This document shows, piece after piece, positions 1-12,475 of a stretch of 64,000 bases of DNA. The DNA is from Trichinella spiralis (lineage: Eukaryota; Nematoda; Enoplea; Trichinellida; Trichinellidae): assembly GCA_000181795.3 (NCBI GenBank), contig CM012954.1, positions 2,504,823 through 2,568,822 on the forward strand, written 5' to 3'. Under the pieces are notes generated by a model. That model made no database searches. It was not told the origin of the DNA and saw only the letters and a list, made by a program, of their open reading frames with translations. Made by a program: the position numbers and the translations under genes. Within the stretch, counting starts at the first letter, position 1. Every line of letters starts with the position of its first letter.

Positions 1-1527
1 TTGCGAAAGCCCGTTGAACCCAGGTAAAACATTATTTTATTAAATTATTAATTACTTTTCATTAACAACATTTCAACACAACCAATTGATCAATTCAGTA
101 GTGGAAACAGTGCCGACTGAAACAACTACTACAGCTGAAAATTCAACCATGCCAACTGTTCCAATGATCAACGATAATTCGACTATTATTCAGCCTGCAG
201 GACCTGTCGATCCATACGCAACTGTATCACCATCAGAACAAAGTAAGAACAAAAAAACCAAAAAAGGAAAGAAATTGCAACTGTCATCAATTATTTAGTG
301 ACAGGTTATGGATCTCCGGGTGCTCATCCAATGGTACCTTCAGAATATGATGGTAGAGTATTTACTGATTTATTTTTTCCACAAACCGTTACATTTAAAC
401 GACCAATTTAAATGGGCAAGATTACTGATCATTTTTATTCGTGTTTAGCTTTCACCCATGCTCCTGGCACCAGTCCTAAAGCACCTGGCTTCGAAGGTGG
501 GACTTGCTTTTGAAAATGTATTTCAGTTCACTTTGAAATGACCATTTACGTGTTCAGATATACTTTATCCATACCATGTGAATACGAACGCTCCAAGTCC
601 GTTACCGTACAGCCCATCATCTCCCTCACCCTGTAAGTTGGAAAATGAGTGCACCAATTCAACTAGTTAAGAAGCTGTTTTTTAAGATCTTACCAACGGA
701 GAAATACCATCAAGTAACACACTTGCGCCTCAAATTGGTGAGCAGTTTTTCAACTGAAACTTAATAATGTCTTTAAATGCATTTTAATGCTTTTCTGCTT
801 TTAAGAGACCTACACGACCATTCATCATCCAGGTAGTTATCCTTATCCTCCAGCAACAGGTTAAACAGAACAACATTGTCTGATAGATATTTTTTAATCA
901 ATGAATATAATTTCAGTGGGCACAACATCTTCAATACCAGGCAGTTATCCTTACAGGCCACCTGCTGAACGTAAGCAAAATTTCAAAATTTACTTTCATA
1001 TGTACATTTCATGTCGTCATTCATCTGTCTAGCTGGATCAATTTCTGGTTCCGAACAAATATTACCTCCTGCTATCGGGCCAATTCCTGATATTATTCAA
1101 CCAAGTAATGAATAAATTGGCTTAAATAAAACAGAAACGAATTAAACAGTAATTTAACATTACAGCTCCAAGCTCGCAAGTGGAAGTTCCTTACACTGTC
1201 GCGCCGAGTCGACCTTTGCCAAGTATGAACCTGAACAAACACTTATAAAAAATAATGAATATGTTTATGTTTTCAGTGCCAGCCCTGCCGTCGCCGTATC
1301 CGCAGGATTTCGATGTGACAGAGAACCCACAAGATCCGAGGTATTGGCTCTACTGTCCGGATGGTGAAATTCCGATGCAGTACAAAAATGGCACCATGAT
1401 ACGGTGCTTGCCGGGCCAAAACATGTGCCCGTTGAAATCCAGGTGCTACTTTAACGGGCTCGACTATTTCTGTTGCTCCACTGCCACCTACGAGGTCCAA
1501 GAGCCTGCCTTGCCTTCGCCATACTAA
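1..1527 (+). CDS. Secreted proline-rich protein with C-terminal lustrin-type Cys module (5' partial)
   Basis: Exons read as 1-23, 99-242, 305-352, 449-496, 558-632, 687-737, 806-859, 917-970, 1033-1104, 1166-1222 and 1277-1527, stop TAA. Every junction after the first is phase 1, so the short exons are symmetric. They encode low-complexity Pro/Ser/Tyr segments such as PGSYPYPPAT, IPGSYPYRPP and SPLPYSPSSPSP. The last exon holds a compact six-cysteine module, about residues 20-65 of that exon, with the order C..G..P, C, CP, C, CC (CPLKSRCYF, then YFCC). This matches the nematode lustrin-type cysteine-rich repeat found in cuticle and other extracellular proteins. The C-terminal tail repeats PALPSPY, which also opens the exon. 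The N-terminus and any signal peptide lie before the window. AATAAA-like signals follow near 1718. Family assignment rests on cysteine spacing only; an extracellular structural role is inference. Confidence 0.72.
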
Positions 1528-1838
1528 GCCATTCTACTGGGCTGGGCCTTTGCCACGCCTCAATGCCCTGCCCTGTTTCTCACTTTCAGTCCGAGAGTGC
1601 GCAACATGCGCATCAAAATACATTCCTCAAATCATTCCGGCATCAAATGTACATAAATACTTGTGTGATTACTTGTAAGTATGTCGTTCTACCTTACTTC
1701 TAAACTGTATCAGTATGAATAAACTATTTGTTGTTTGTGAGTTGCTTTGTTTTATTATGAATAACTGAATTCTGTAGCACTGAACGTTCTGCAGCATAAT
1801 TCTTTCTAATTGAAAAAAATCATAAAAAAGCAAATACA

Positions 1839-2936
1839 TCAAGCCACTGGAATTAATTTCATGTAAGCAATACTTCCGAGAGTGCCGGCTAACCAGACCA
1901 GTAGCCACAAACGCCTACCAACCTGAGTGACAATAAACGGCATCGTTAAGAAGGCAACAAGTAGAACGGATGGTAAAGTTTCTCTTAGGGGAAGCGGTTT
2001 GGAATAAGATGGCTCGCCTGGAAATGCTTGCCCATTTTCATTGAACTGCTTCAAATAATTCTCTTTAGCTGCAAATCGTTGGAAAAGCCATTTCCTAAGC
2101 GGCACTTCATCCCTGGGAACATCATACAACGGGATGCAATCCAATTTGATATGAATACGAGTCGACCTCCAGTTGCAGACTGTGGTTAACATGTTCGGTA
2201 TCTGACGAATATCGTCCAAACGTTCGTACAAAATTGTGACATCGTGGACGAATTTCAAATTTTCCCTCAAATGGTTCAGTATCCAATAAAGTCCACGAAC
2301 TCGCGGAAGCAAAGTGTATTCAGGGATGGCGACACCAAATTCTTTCGCAAACTGTGCTGACTTTTCCGACGCATGCTTATTATTTGAAGAAAAACGAGTG
2401 CCTTCTGGAAATAGAACGAATGATGTAGGAACGTTAAAGTTTTTGATAAAGTCCAACTGTTGTCCAGATATTTCAGGACGAAAGCGACCAGCGCGTCGAA
2501 CATAAACGCAACCGTGTAAATAAAAATAAAAACCATACAACGGCACGTATTGAAGTGTGTCTTTCAAAATATATCTCAAACTGCCAAGGCGGCCACGTCG
2601 CACTGCAAGCATATCCCCAACGACCCAATCCAATGAACTTTGATGATTGAAAAGATAAATGATATTTCCCGATCCACGCAGTTCAACTGAACACGGATCA
2701 ATACCATAAAATATTAATTCAGCACCAGAAACGTATTCAAACAAGAAAAGAACAAATCGCTGATATATGCTGTACATCGAATCGTCTACTTTAGCCCAAA
2801 TTTGTTCGGGAAAAATAAATTTGGAAAACACGCGCCACATTATCGAGATGCAAAAATATGGCACTGAGGTAGTCATGACCATTAATGGAATGAAAAAAGT
2901 TTTCACATAACTAGACACTGTCGTGATGATGTTCAT
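1839..2936 (-). CDS. AGPAT5-like lysophospholipid acyltransferase (1-acylglycerol-3-phosphate O-acyltransferase family)
   Basis: Single-exon 365-residue protein of the PlsC superfamily, which transfers an acyl chain to lysophosphatidic acid or another lysophospholipid at ER or mitochondrial membranes. Motif I is NHQSSLDW (about residue 93), followed by a KDTLQYVPLYGFYF block, a VYVRRAGRF segment and motif III FPEGTRF (about residue 180). The N-terminus is hydrophobic (FFIPLMVMTTSVPYF), and two hydrophobic segments close the protein (LPSVLLVAFLTMPFIVTQV and LWLLVWLAGTLGSIAYM). The reading frame is open to an upstream ATG at 2993. I prefer the ATG at 2936 because the protein then aligns end to end with animal AGPAT5, about 364 residues, including the VDDSMYSIYQ and ENIIYL-like segments. 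Lack of introns is unusual next to the intron-rich neighbours and could reflect a retrocopy or intron loss; the frame is intact. It converges with the proline-rich gene. Confidence 0.9.
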   Translation of the reverse strand: MNIITTVSSYVKTFFIPLMVMTTSVPYFCISIMWRVFSKFIFPEQIWAKVDDSMYSIYQRFVLFLFEYVSGAELIFYGIDPCSVELRGSGNIIYLFNHQSSLDWVVGDMLAVRRGRLGSLRYILKDTLQYVPLYGFYFYLHGCVYVRRAGRFRPEISGQQLDFIKNFNVPTSFVLFPEGTRFSSNNKHASEKSAQFAKEFGVAIPEYTLLPRVRGLYWILNHLRENLKFVHDVTILYERLDDIRQIPNMLTTVCNWRSTRIHIKLDCIPLYDVPRDEVPLRKWLFQRFAAKENYLKQFNENGQAFPGEPSYSKPLPLRETLPSVLLVAFLTMPFIVTQVGRRLWLLVWLAGTLGSIAYMKLIPVA

Positions 2937-2993
2937 AACTGATTCAACTAATTGGATTCGTACCTGAAAATCACTTACAGTAATACAAAACAC

Positions 2994-5900
2994 TGTATTG
3001 TGGGGAATGATTTAGAAAAATAATTTTCCTAACCAAACAATTAATGAATGCATTCCTTTCTTTAAACTTTATCAATATTCTAAATAATTAAAAAATTATA
3101 AACAAGCTATACATGTAAAGGTAGAGCGAATGTACTGTATTCATAAATCGGCTAAAATCTTACGGATAGTGATTCAAAATACAAACTTATTTTCAATAAT
3201 TTAATCTTTAGTAATACCATTTCAGAAAATTATTTTACTGACAGTTAAGCTCTAACTGAATTCATATGTAGTGGACATGTTGGATCCAAATTATCTACAT
3301 CTTTAAGCCAGTCTGTTCTTAAACTGTATGAGTTTGGAAACTAATAATACTAGTAATTTAACTACAGTTTTGGTCAATCAATAAGCAATTGTGATTGGGA
3401 TTTATTGAATGAATTACTGGATACAGTGAGCATTAGTATAAATGGTACGTACTCGAGAAAATGCAAAAGCTTACTTACTGCTCAGTCATCGATTGGAATT
3501 AGCGGAAAAGACAAATGCAAAAAATGCCTTATCTTAAAATGCTCAATTCTGTTAATTACATCAGTTGAAAACTTTGCCAACATCAAAACTCGGCAACGTG
3601 ATCCAAAAAATGAGTTCTGTAAAATAATCAAGTATAATTTTTTTCATATGGTCGATTTAATCATGGTTACTATTAAAAAAAGAGAAACAAGCGTTTTTAT
3701 AATTGAAAATAATGAAATTATTAATATACAATATAAATATATACAAACAGACATAACTGTTATCAAAAAAATGGAACACTTCAAATGATCATTTTTTCTC
3801 TTAAACCGTAAAAAGGGAAATTCAACTCTAAGCAATGCAATAAGAAAAAATAATGATTAATTAAAATACTGTCGACAGAAATTTACAGACTGACGGAATT
3901 ATTTTTTTTTCAATTTGTAGACAATAAATGAAGCACTAGAGTGACAAAATAGATCAGCATGTAATGTTTTAATGTTACAGCAACGTTCTTCAGAGAATGT
4001 TGCATTTCAGCTAAAAAGAACACATGCTCCTTAGCAACAACAGAAAATTATAATCCAACATTACAGTTGATTCCAAACTGCTCAAATTAATCTAATCGGT
4101 TTTGATTTCATCATCCATACATGACAAGTACAATGACAAATGATTTTAAAAATGAAATAAACTTGAAACTGCGAAACAGTTTATCATGAACTTTGTAATA
4201 TTTAAAGAATGTTTTTCAAATGTAAAATTCTTTTTTTCACTATAAACTTAATTCTACTTGATATTTTAATTGAACTTGTCTAACCGTGTGCTTAGGTGAA
4301 AATTATTAAAGCGAACATGCGTGCATCTGTGCAGAGGCGATATCAATGTTAATTTTGCTGTCATATATGATATCATTCATCAAGTAAATTTCAAAATTGC
4401 ACGCTATGATTATCTGAAACTGAGATAAATTAATTGGTAAATTTTCCCTTTGGTAGGAAAATTTAACATCACAAATAAGGTATTAAGTTGCCTTCCTGTT
4501 AAAGGTTATTTTTAGCATATACCAATAATCAAGTTGAATAAGAATAATGCTGAGAATAGTTTTCATTAGCATCAATCGTACGTACAACTCAACTTTAAAT
4601 TGATTCCATTTTTATACGCAATACATCATACTGAGAAAAGTTTATTTCATTTAAAGGGTTTTGTTTCATTATTTTATCTATATGCCAAAAAATACTGACA
4701 AATAAATAAGTTTTCAGTTTATATTAAGAGGAGAAAAAGAAACTTTATACTGGAATTATAAAGAAAATTAATCGATCAAATAAAAGACAACACATCTCAA
4801 GTTTTTAATTAATAAACTGAAAGAAGATGAGTGTGTCAAAAAAAACATTGCGTGTATCACAAAAAAAGACCAAACGCATATAAATACGTTAACATGCAAT
4901 GTGAAATTTTGATTATCAACCTGTGGTGAAAATAATCACTTCATTCAGTCAGTTATACAGAGAAATTCAGTGATTAGACTGATAATTATAACGATGAAAT
5001 AAATCCATTCTACAAGATTTGTTGCGTTTTTGAGTTACTGAACTATTCAAAAGAACACAAGACTGAACTGCATATTCGTGTAAGTAGTATTTCAATTTTG
5101 CGCACGCTAAATATTTCATTCAACTATTTCTAAATTACATGCATGCAATTATTTTTGCATACCATTATAATTGAAAAGATATGAAAAATAAGATGCAGAA
5201 AAGATCTTATAAAATTAGTAATTTTCTCGTGTTATTTGAAAAAAGTCTGAACATCATATTGAAGAATTAATGAACGGTGAAAACATTGAAATTTGAATCA
5301 ATCAAATTACATTTGTAAGTAAATATCATTTAATGCAATATTAGACAATACTGTTTTTTTTCCTAAGTATAAATTTCACAAAAATTATTCACATAATACC
5401 ACTGCTTTCAAAAGCAGTTTTGTCAGTTCTACAAATTAAAAGTCAACAAACATATCTCTCTGTCCATAATACACAAAACATAGTACATAAAAAAAAAACA
5501 AACCTTTCGTGATATTCTACCGTTTACGTATAATGTAGATACAATAATAATGATAAGTATAAGTGAATGTACTCAATGCACCATACAGATATATTATTTC
5601 AATAATAATTTTTTGTTTGATGCAGAAATTAACGCTAGTGCAAAAACTCACAGCAGCATCAACATTTCCAGTGAAGCGGAGTAGAACAAAACCAACATTA
5701 AGAACAGCTATTAATTGCATGTTACTTTATCCACCCTTAATTGTATTGAAAAATATTTTCGCAAAGGAACGAAAACAAGAATAAATCGCAAATTCAAGAT
5801 AGAAAACAAACATATAAGAATAATAAGAATAAAAAATGAAGCGATTCCATTCTCTGTAGAGTTTTCAGTCTCCTTCCACGTCGAATATTATTTATAACCC

Positions 5901-7266
5901 GACTAATAATTAGCTTTGTGTGAGTGATTAATTTTGTAAAATTATAATTTCTTATGGATAATTTTCAACGTTTCGCTCATTGGTTGAAAAATTCTTAGCA
6001 AAAGATGTTTTACCAGTTGTTTCAAATGGGTTTGCCATCCATCATTCATTCATTGGTGATTGCTTAGGACAAAAGAATCGACTTGTAGAAATCTAATAAA
6101 GACATCAAGTTATAACAAGCCACCATTAATGAAATAATAAATAATCTGATAAATGAAATATTTGTGGTTTTATTTTTGGCGAGAAGAGAGAAATTTCTGA
6201 AAACAAAAACAGTGCACTCTTCGATTCTTCAGATTAAATTAAGAAATAACAACGGATAATTTAAGTATGAAAGTTGCATGTATAACACATTTCAAGTCAG
6301 TTTTCATGTATAACATCTCCTTTATTATTTCTGTTGAATAATTGTAAAATACAGAAACATATTGCATCATAGCTTATGAGTTACGGAAAGTTCGTGACTC
6401 TAACTAGACGAGGCGGTAATAATTTTTCGATTTCCATAAAAGTAATAAAGTTCCACAGAGACGCGTTCAAAAGAACCCCTGAGACATAAGATTAGTGAAC
6501 ACAAATGAATGTCCGTTATCAACAAAGCACGCCCTGGGATTTCAATCCTGTAAGTTCAAAAAGTTAATCTTTCCTTGATACATATACTCGTGGAAAAGTC
6601 ACAAAATCATAATTTATTGCACATAACGGTTATTGAAAAACAATAACCTTATCGCTATTAATTTGTATACATTTTTTAAAAAGCAGTGAGATGTATATGT
6701 CAACGTTGTGAAAAATGAAATGATATCAAATGACCATTAATAAAAGAAAGAGAAGAAGAAGAAGAAGAATAAAAAGAAAATTAAGAAATGGAAAAAAGAG
6801 AAGAAAGAATAAGTTCAAGAAAAATAACAGGAAGAGGAAGAATGTGATTCGCTCAAATGAAAAAGAAAAAAGACACTTAATAAATGCAAATAGCAAAATT
6901 ATACATAGAGAATATTTTGTAACAAAATAAGTGTATAACAATTATCCCAACTTTAAGATTTCAACAATGAAAGATGCAAATCGATTTTTGTAAAAGCTTA
7001 TCACGTAAATTATGAAGTCGACAAACAATCGAGTTGAGTTGTGCAGAAGAAGGAGAAGAAGAAGAAGAAGAAGAAGAAGAAGAAGAAGACGACGACGACG
7101 ACGACGACAACGAAGCTTTGCGCGTTTGCTAGCGTGTATCCGTGTCTGTGACTGAGTCACAGTTACAAGTAAGAGTAGCATGCACTTGCAGACCGGCGTA
7201 TTTCGATCATGCTGATAGCATAAATGATGCTAATAATGCAGCGCTAATGCAGCTGCGTACGAAAGC
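2994..7266. other. Intergenic region, no supported gene
   Basis: AT-rich DNA between the acyltransferase and the GPCR. Open frames here (for example 3405-3788 plus, 5517-5897 and 6726-6941) have low-complexity Lys/Asn/Ile or Phe/Leu composition, no paired splice sites and no recognisable domain. Purine-rich AGA/GAA tracts lie near 6748-6845. Confidence 0.6.
7047..7110. repeat. Compound (GAA)n(GAC)n microsatellite
   Basis: A run of GAA/AGA triplets switches directly into GAC/ACG triplets, about 160 bases upstream of the GPCR start. It could lie in the GPCR 5' untranslated region or promoter. Long Leu or Arg frames read through it are artefacts of the repeat. Confidence 0.9.
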
Positions 7267-8548
7267 ATGGAGCAGCGTTATGAAGATACAGGTTTCAAAT
7301 TTCAGCAAAAATTTCTCGAAATGGATGCGCTCACTATCGGACGAATGGCACTGCTGATTTTCCTCGAATGCTCCGCCTTCATAACTCAACTGTTGTTCAT
7401 TGGCATTGGAATTTCTCGAAGACCGCTTGAAGCTTTTCCAATGCTCATAATTTGTAAGTTACTTTTAATATTTGTCTACTTAATTACTAAAATTCTACAT
7501 AATTCTCTTATTTATCAATTTCAATGGAATAAAAACTATTTTTTATTGAAAATTCAATGTTTAATTATAATACATTTGTAATGCTTGTTAAATGTTCATT
7601 GACAGCTGATTTGAGTGCGTGCTTTCTCTTTAACTTGCATAAATGCATCAGCTATTGTTCTTTGAGTAATAACTAACTACTCATCAAAAGATCTATAATC
7701 AATTCTCTTTTGCCAAGTATTCATCTGTCGATGATCAATTTAAATGTATGCAATACATATTCACCCACATATCCTAAATATATTACCATAAAGACACTCT
7801 ATGCAATACAAGTCATTTTCAGATTTGAAAATAATAATTTAACAGATTATTTGTTTATTTATAAAGCATCTACATCATTTGAACTAGTTTCTCCATAATC
7901 ATCCTCATATGTAGATAAATAATGCAGAATAAATTCATGAACATCTGAACCAGTCTACTGAATCTCACAAGAACAAATGAAAAAATAAAGAAATAAAAAA
8001 TTTGACATTTGACAAAAATCATGACTTATGTTCGTTCAGTCAAAGGAGCAACCTTGTAATTAATCATCTTAAATTCATTCAAAAATTAAAATCATATTCA
8101 CTTTTTATTTACCGGATAACTATAACAAAAAAATGAAAATCTGTTTAACAAATCAAAGCGCTTCACTTGCTGTTATTTATTATCTGTTACATTTGAAACC
8201 CTTTCAAACTCATTGTTATCATCAAATGCCCACATTTTTACACTTTACTAATGAAGTTCATTTCACTAAAATTAAATCTATTATTGTTGCTTTTTTCAAA
8301 AAAAAAACAGATAAATTCATGCTAGAATATTCTTCAATTTCTAAAAATACATGTAGAATGCAACTAAATAGCATTTAATAAAAATATCCTAATTTTAACT
8401 GCATCAAATTTTAATTATTAATCGATGTTATTTTGCAGTGTATCCATACAATATGAATTTCAATTATTAATCAATGCAGCAGTAACACCATGTCTAGTGA
8501 AATATATCTATGGGCATATTTTAATTAAGTATCAATTGTCGGCATATA

Positions 8549-8584
<36 letters not shown>

Positions 8585-8592
8585 ACAGACAA

Positions 8593-8660
<68 letters not shown>

Positions 8661-10097
8661 GGAGGAGGAGACAGATTTATGCATTAACTTCATTATTTCA
8701 GTGCCAAATAAATTGTTAGCAGCTTCACGTTTAATAATTATCAAAGTATCAATCCGTAGTTTCATGTTGATTTTAATAAAAATAACATACGAAAAATTCA
8801 GTGCATATTGTGCAAACAATACGGTAAAATATATTTCACTGAAACTGGGTTTTAAAATTTTTAAATATTCTATTTAATTTCGAACATTTGCAATAAAGTA
8901 CACTTAAACATGTTCGCTAATTATAAAGCAATATAGTTGATATATAATGCTTACCAATATTTAAAAAAAGAAACAAATAGATAGTTCAACCTAATATTCG
9001 ATCTTGTTATGCATCATTATCAACAACAACAACAAGAATAAATTATAAAAGTATAAAAGAAAACGTAAAAATAATTCATTAAACAGCAATGCATGCAACA
9101 TAGTGATATTAGACTTTAAACCTCGGAAGAAACGATCATCACTTAAGCCCATTTATAATGAAATTTGCTTAAAATTTTCCTCCATACACGTTTGCTGCGG
9201 AGTGTCAGTTTTCTCTTTTTATCAAAAGCTTAAATCATTTACGAAGCTAACATGTCAAATCTAACAATAAACGCAACAACAATTCATTTGTGAAATTTTA
9301 ACAGTTTGTAATGCACAAATTTTTAATTATGTCTATGTGTTTCAGTTTGCAGCGCTAATTCTTGCATCATCGCTTTCAGCATGATATTCGAGTATGGACG
9401 ACGATTTTACCTGTCCAATTCCAATCTATTCGCTTATCGCCCTTTGACATGCTTGTACGCATCGCCACATCTGATAACTCGAACATTTGGTCGTAGCAAT
9501 TTTGTACTAATTGTTTTATTACTTTCCGTGGAACGTCTACTCGCCTTGTACTACCCTATGTGGCATAAGCGCTTGTTTTCAGAACGTCAGTGCCGCATGT
9601 TGATGTGCTTAATTGCGTGCAGTTCAATTTCGATTGTGATCATACTTTGCCTCTGCGCATGGAACAATTCCAACGCACTCGTCTCACCTCAGTGTTCACT
9701 TCAGCAGACGTCTTACACGTTCACGCTTGCCATGGCTTATTACTACTTGATCGGCGATTCACTGAGCTGCTTGACCAATTGTATCCTGCTTTTCAAACTT
9801 TATCGGCGTCGATCAGTGTCGACAATGAACGTCTCAATCAGAAAAAGATGGATAGTGATAATCATAATGACGAATATCATTCTAGCCTTTGGACCGGATG
9901 TTGTCAACGTTATGCGCTTATGCGGTTCAGTCAAGCGTGGTGTACAACGGCTTTGCCAATTCATGAAACAAACCTACGCCTACGTTATGGTAGCGCTTTA
10001 CTTTTTCTCTTGTACAGATTTGGCAGAAAGTATGCGACGGACTTTCCGCTGTAACAAATGCTCCCTACGCAGGCCTCCTATTTTACCTGGCAACTGA
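7267..10097 (+). CDS. Seven-transmembrane G-protein-coupled receptor, rhodopsin/serpentine-like
   Basis: Two exons, 7267-7453 and 9346-10097, give 312 residues. The donor is T|GTAAGT, the acceptor TTTCAG|TT, and the codon across the junction is TTT in frame. Seven hydrophobic helices can be read: ALLIFLECSAFITQLLFIGI, then PMLIIFCSANSCIIAFSMIF, SNFVLIVLLLSVERLLALYY, CLIACSSISIVIILCLCAW, AMAYYYLIGDSLSCLTNCIL, RWIVIIIMTNIILAFGPDVV and YAYVMVALYFFSCTDLAESM. The end of TM3 reads VERLLALYYP, a variant of the DRY-type motif like that of nematode SRSX and peptide receptors. TM7 lacks a clear NPxxY. Cysteines near TM3 and in loop 2 (PQCSLQQ) could form the usual disulfide. The start could instead be the ATG at 7321. 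The intron carries large TA and GA microsatellites. Ligand unknown; RFamide precursors lie 4-10 kb downstream. A class A-like fold is fairly secure, the subfamily is not. Confidence 0.8.
8547..8657. repeat. Adjacent (TA)n and (GA)n microsatellites inside the GPCR intron
   Basis: About 33 bases of TA repeat (8549-8582) are followed within 10 bases by about 70 bases of GA repeat (8588-8657). Both are in the 1.9 kb intron of the GPCR gene. Confidence 0.95.
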
Positions 10098-12475
10098 TTA
10101 ATCAATTTTCTACAGACTTCCTTCCAATTCGAATTTCCATCAAAACTCAATTATTAATCAATGGATTGTTACGTTCTTCTTCATAATAAAACAATATTTT
10201 ATTCGTAGTTCAATAACAATAGTAGTAATTTAATTTTTTGTACGAAGTATATTTTTCTCAAAACTTGAATTTCTCAACAATTATCTGATTTTTCGACTCT
10301 TTACATCTTCATTTAAACGATAAACAAAATAAAGATAAAAAATACCACTCTCTGCTGCTAGTCTCCTAACTGACTGATTGACACCGAGTAATTAAGAAAT
10401 CTCAGTCAAGATTCATTATTAATTTATTTGTACTTGAACATCATGCGTACTTGAACAATTTACAACTTATTCATTTTTTCCTTGTTAGTAAAACTTATAC
10501 AACTTACAAATAAAACCGCACTTTCTTTTGAAAAAAATTAATGACATTAAAAAACATCAATTAACAATGTTGCTTATGTCAGAAACAATGCTTATGGTCA
10601 AAAATAATAAAAATGCACTTACTTTAGCAGTGATTATTCAAAATTTTCACGCAGGTGTTTCAGCAATTCGAATCACATTTTGTTGTGTGTTTCGTGCTTG
10701 TTGTTTGCCCTTAAATCTCTGAAATCTGTTCTCCAGATTGAGATTATCATGGAAACCTGATTCACCTGATCATGGAAATCAAATATTTTCACATATTACT
10801 TGAAAATCAAAAACTACAGTATCCTAAAAATAAAATTGAAAAGCATTTCTGAAGCATCGATTAATTGACTACCAACTTCATCTTTCTCATATAAATTTTT
10901 TCTTACCGATCTAAGTGCGTATTGTAGAATTTATTTCGTGTCGATTAGTTGAATGACATTTGTTGTTGTGAGAGGTATATGAAATTGACATTCAACAACA
11001 TGATGCTCAATCAGAGAAACAGAGATGCCAGTGGCACGCAGATGGTCGTGTATCATGCTATGCATGCTAGCGTGCAAATGAATGCAAATATCGGCTGAAC
11101 ACTGGTTCTAAATTTCAACGAATGAGGTATTACTGTTTATGTTCATGTTTACGTCAGCAAATGCAAACAGTGAAGCAGTGAATGCTGCTGCAAATTTGAA
11201 TCTCTTTCACTAACCACTGTCCAGGGCATCGGTTTACATAGAACAACTTAATTCATAATTATAAACTAAGGTGCCTAAAAGTTCGACGTGATCACAAACA
11301 CTGCAAATGGAATGTAATAAAACATTAATATACGGTCAGTCATCAGCTGTTGAATGCAACTGTATATATGTATATACATACATACAAAAGCTGCATCTGC
11401 ATTTTTGTGGAAAAACAATAATGCAAACATCACTGTACATAAATAACCTGTACGCATATTCAAATTTCTGAAAAACTTGAATCTGATAAAACAACGATTC
11501 TGCTATTTTCATTGTGCGTGATGAGCAGCAAAGAAGAGAATAATGTGTACGAGAAAACTTCAAATAAAGTAAAAGATAATATAATGAAGTGTCACATAAT
11601 TCATTTACATGAAGAGAAAACAAAAAATAAATTTAATAAAAAAATCGAAAAACAATCTCTCCTTTTGGTGTTTATTCATTTCATGTCAGCTAAAAATTTA
11701 AATCCTCACTTGAATACAAAGGAGGCAAGTTGAATTGTTCTTTCAAAATTTAATTGACCCGAGGTCTTGTTTACTTTGTTTCACAAACCCAAACGTTGAT
11801 ATTTCGCTAAAGATAAAAGAATAAAGCTAAAGCTAAACGTTGATACTTCCCCGAAATTTATTGCGATATTCTAATCACGGATACTTATTAATTAATTTTC
11901 TTAAATTTGTACCAACAAAAATTAGTTGCTCAAATCTTACCTTGCTTTCACAACCGCATCAAATATTTTTTAATTACAGAACTAATAATCTTTACTATTG
12001 ATTATTCCACTACCGATTTAGTGGAAACCTCTTTGCCATAAGCTGTCACTACAGAATTCAAAATATGCCTGCTTCACCCATCAATAACAACATATGGAAG
12101 ATAATTATGATGAAATCTTGCATAGTCCATTCTGAGAACTGAAAATGCTTTTCACACTGCAAACAAATCAACTTTCGATTAGAATAACAGTATAAATAAA
12201 TAGTGGTAGTAGTAGCAGTAGAAAAATAAGTAATTTTTAAATAATTGCTTAAAAAATAAATTAGAAAATAAAAGTTGCCCTATTGTAATAATGTGACAAT
12301 AAGAAAATGCCGACACTTTGCTTTTCTGAATAAAAATTTAATCAGAACAAAAGCGAATCATTCGTTAATAATAAGAAGCTCATTTGATAATCATTTAGGG
12401 AGGGGGGGGGAGAATGTGCTTAATTGAAATAGGCGAAAATTGAAATCAGAACTAATTGGTGGTGCACAAATTTTG
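10098..12475. other. Intergenic region, no supported gene
   Basis: The GPCR 3' end probably lies within about 100 bases (AATAAAA near 10184). The rest is AT-rich. Small frames at 10528-10722 and 11275-11733 show no splice partners, signal peptide or conserved motif. A poly-G run lies at about 12398-12411. Confidence 0.55.

Noticed and set aside
3405-3788. 127-residue plus-strand frame with several cysteines
   Set aside because: AT-driven composition, no domain, no signal peptide, no splice partners.
6726-6941. Lys/Arg-rich frame on plus and Leu/Phe-rich frame on minus
   Set aside because: Both are readings of the same purine-rich simple sequence.
8550-8819. Ser/Leu repeat protein on the minus strand
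   Set aside because: It is the GA and TA microsatellite read in frame.
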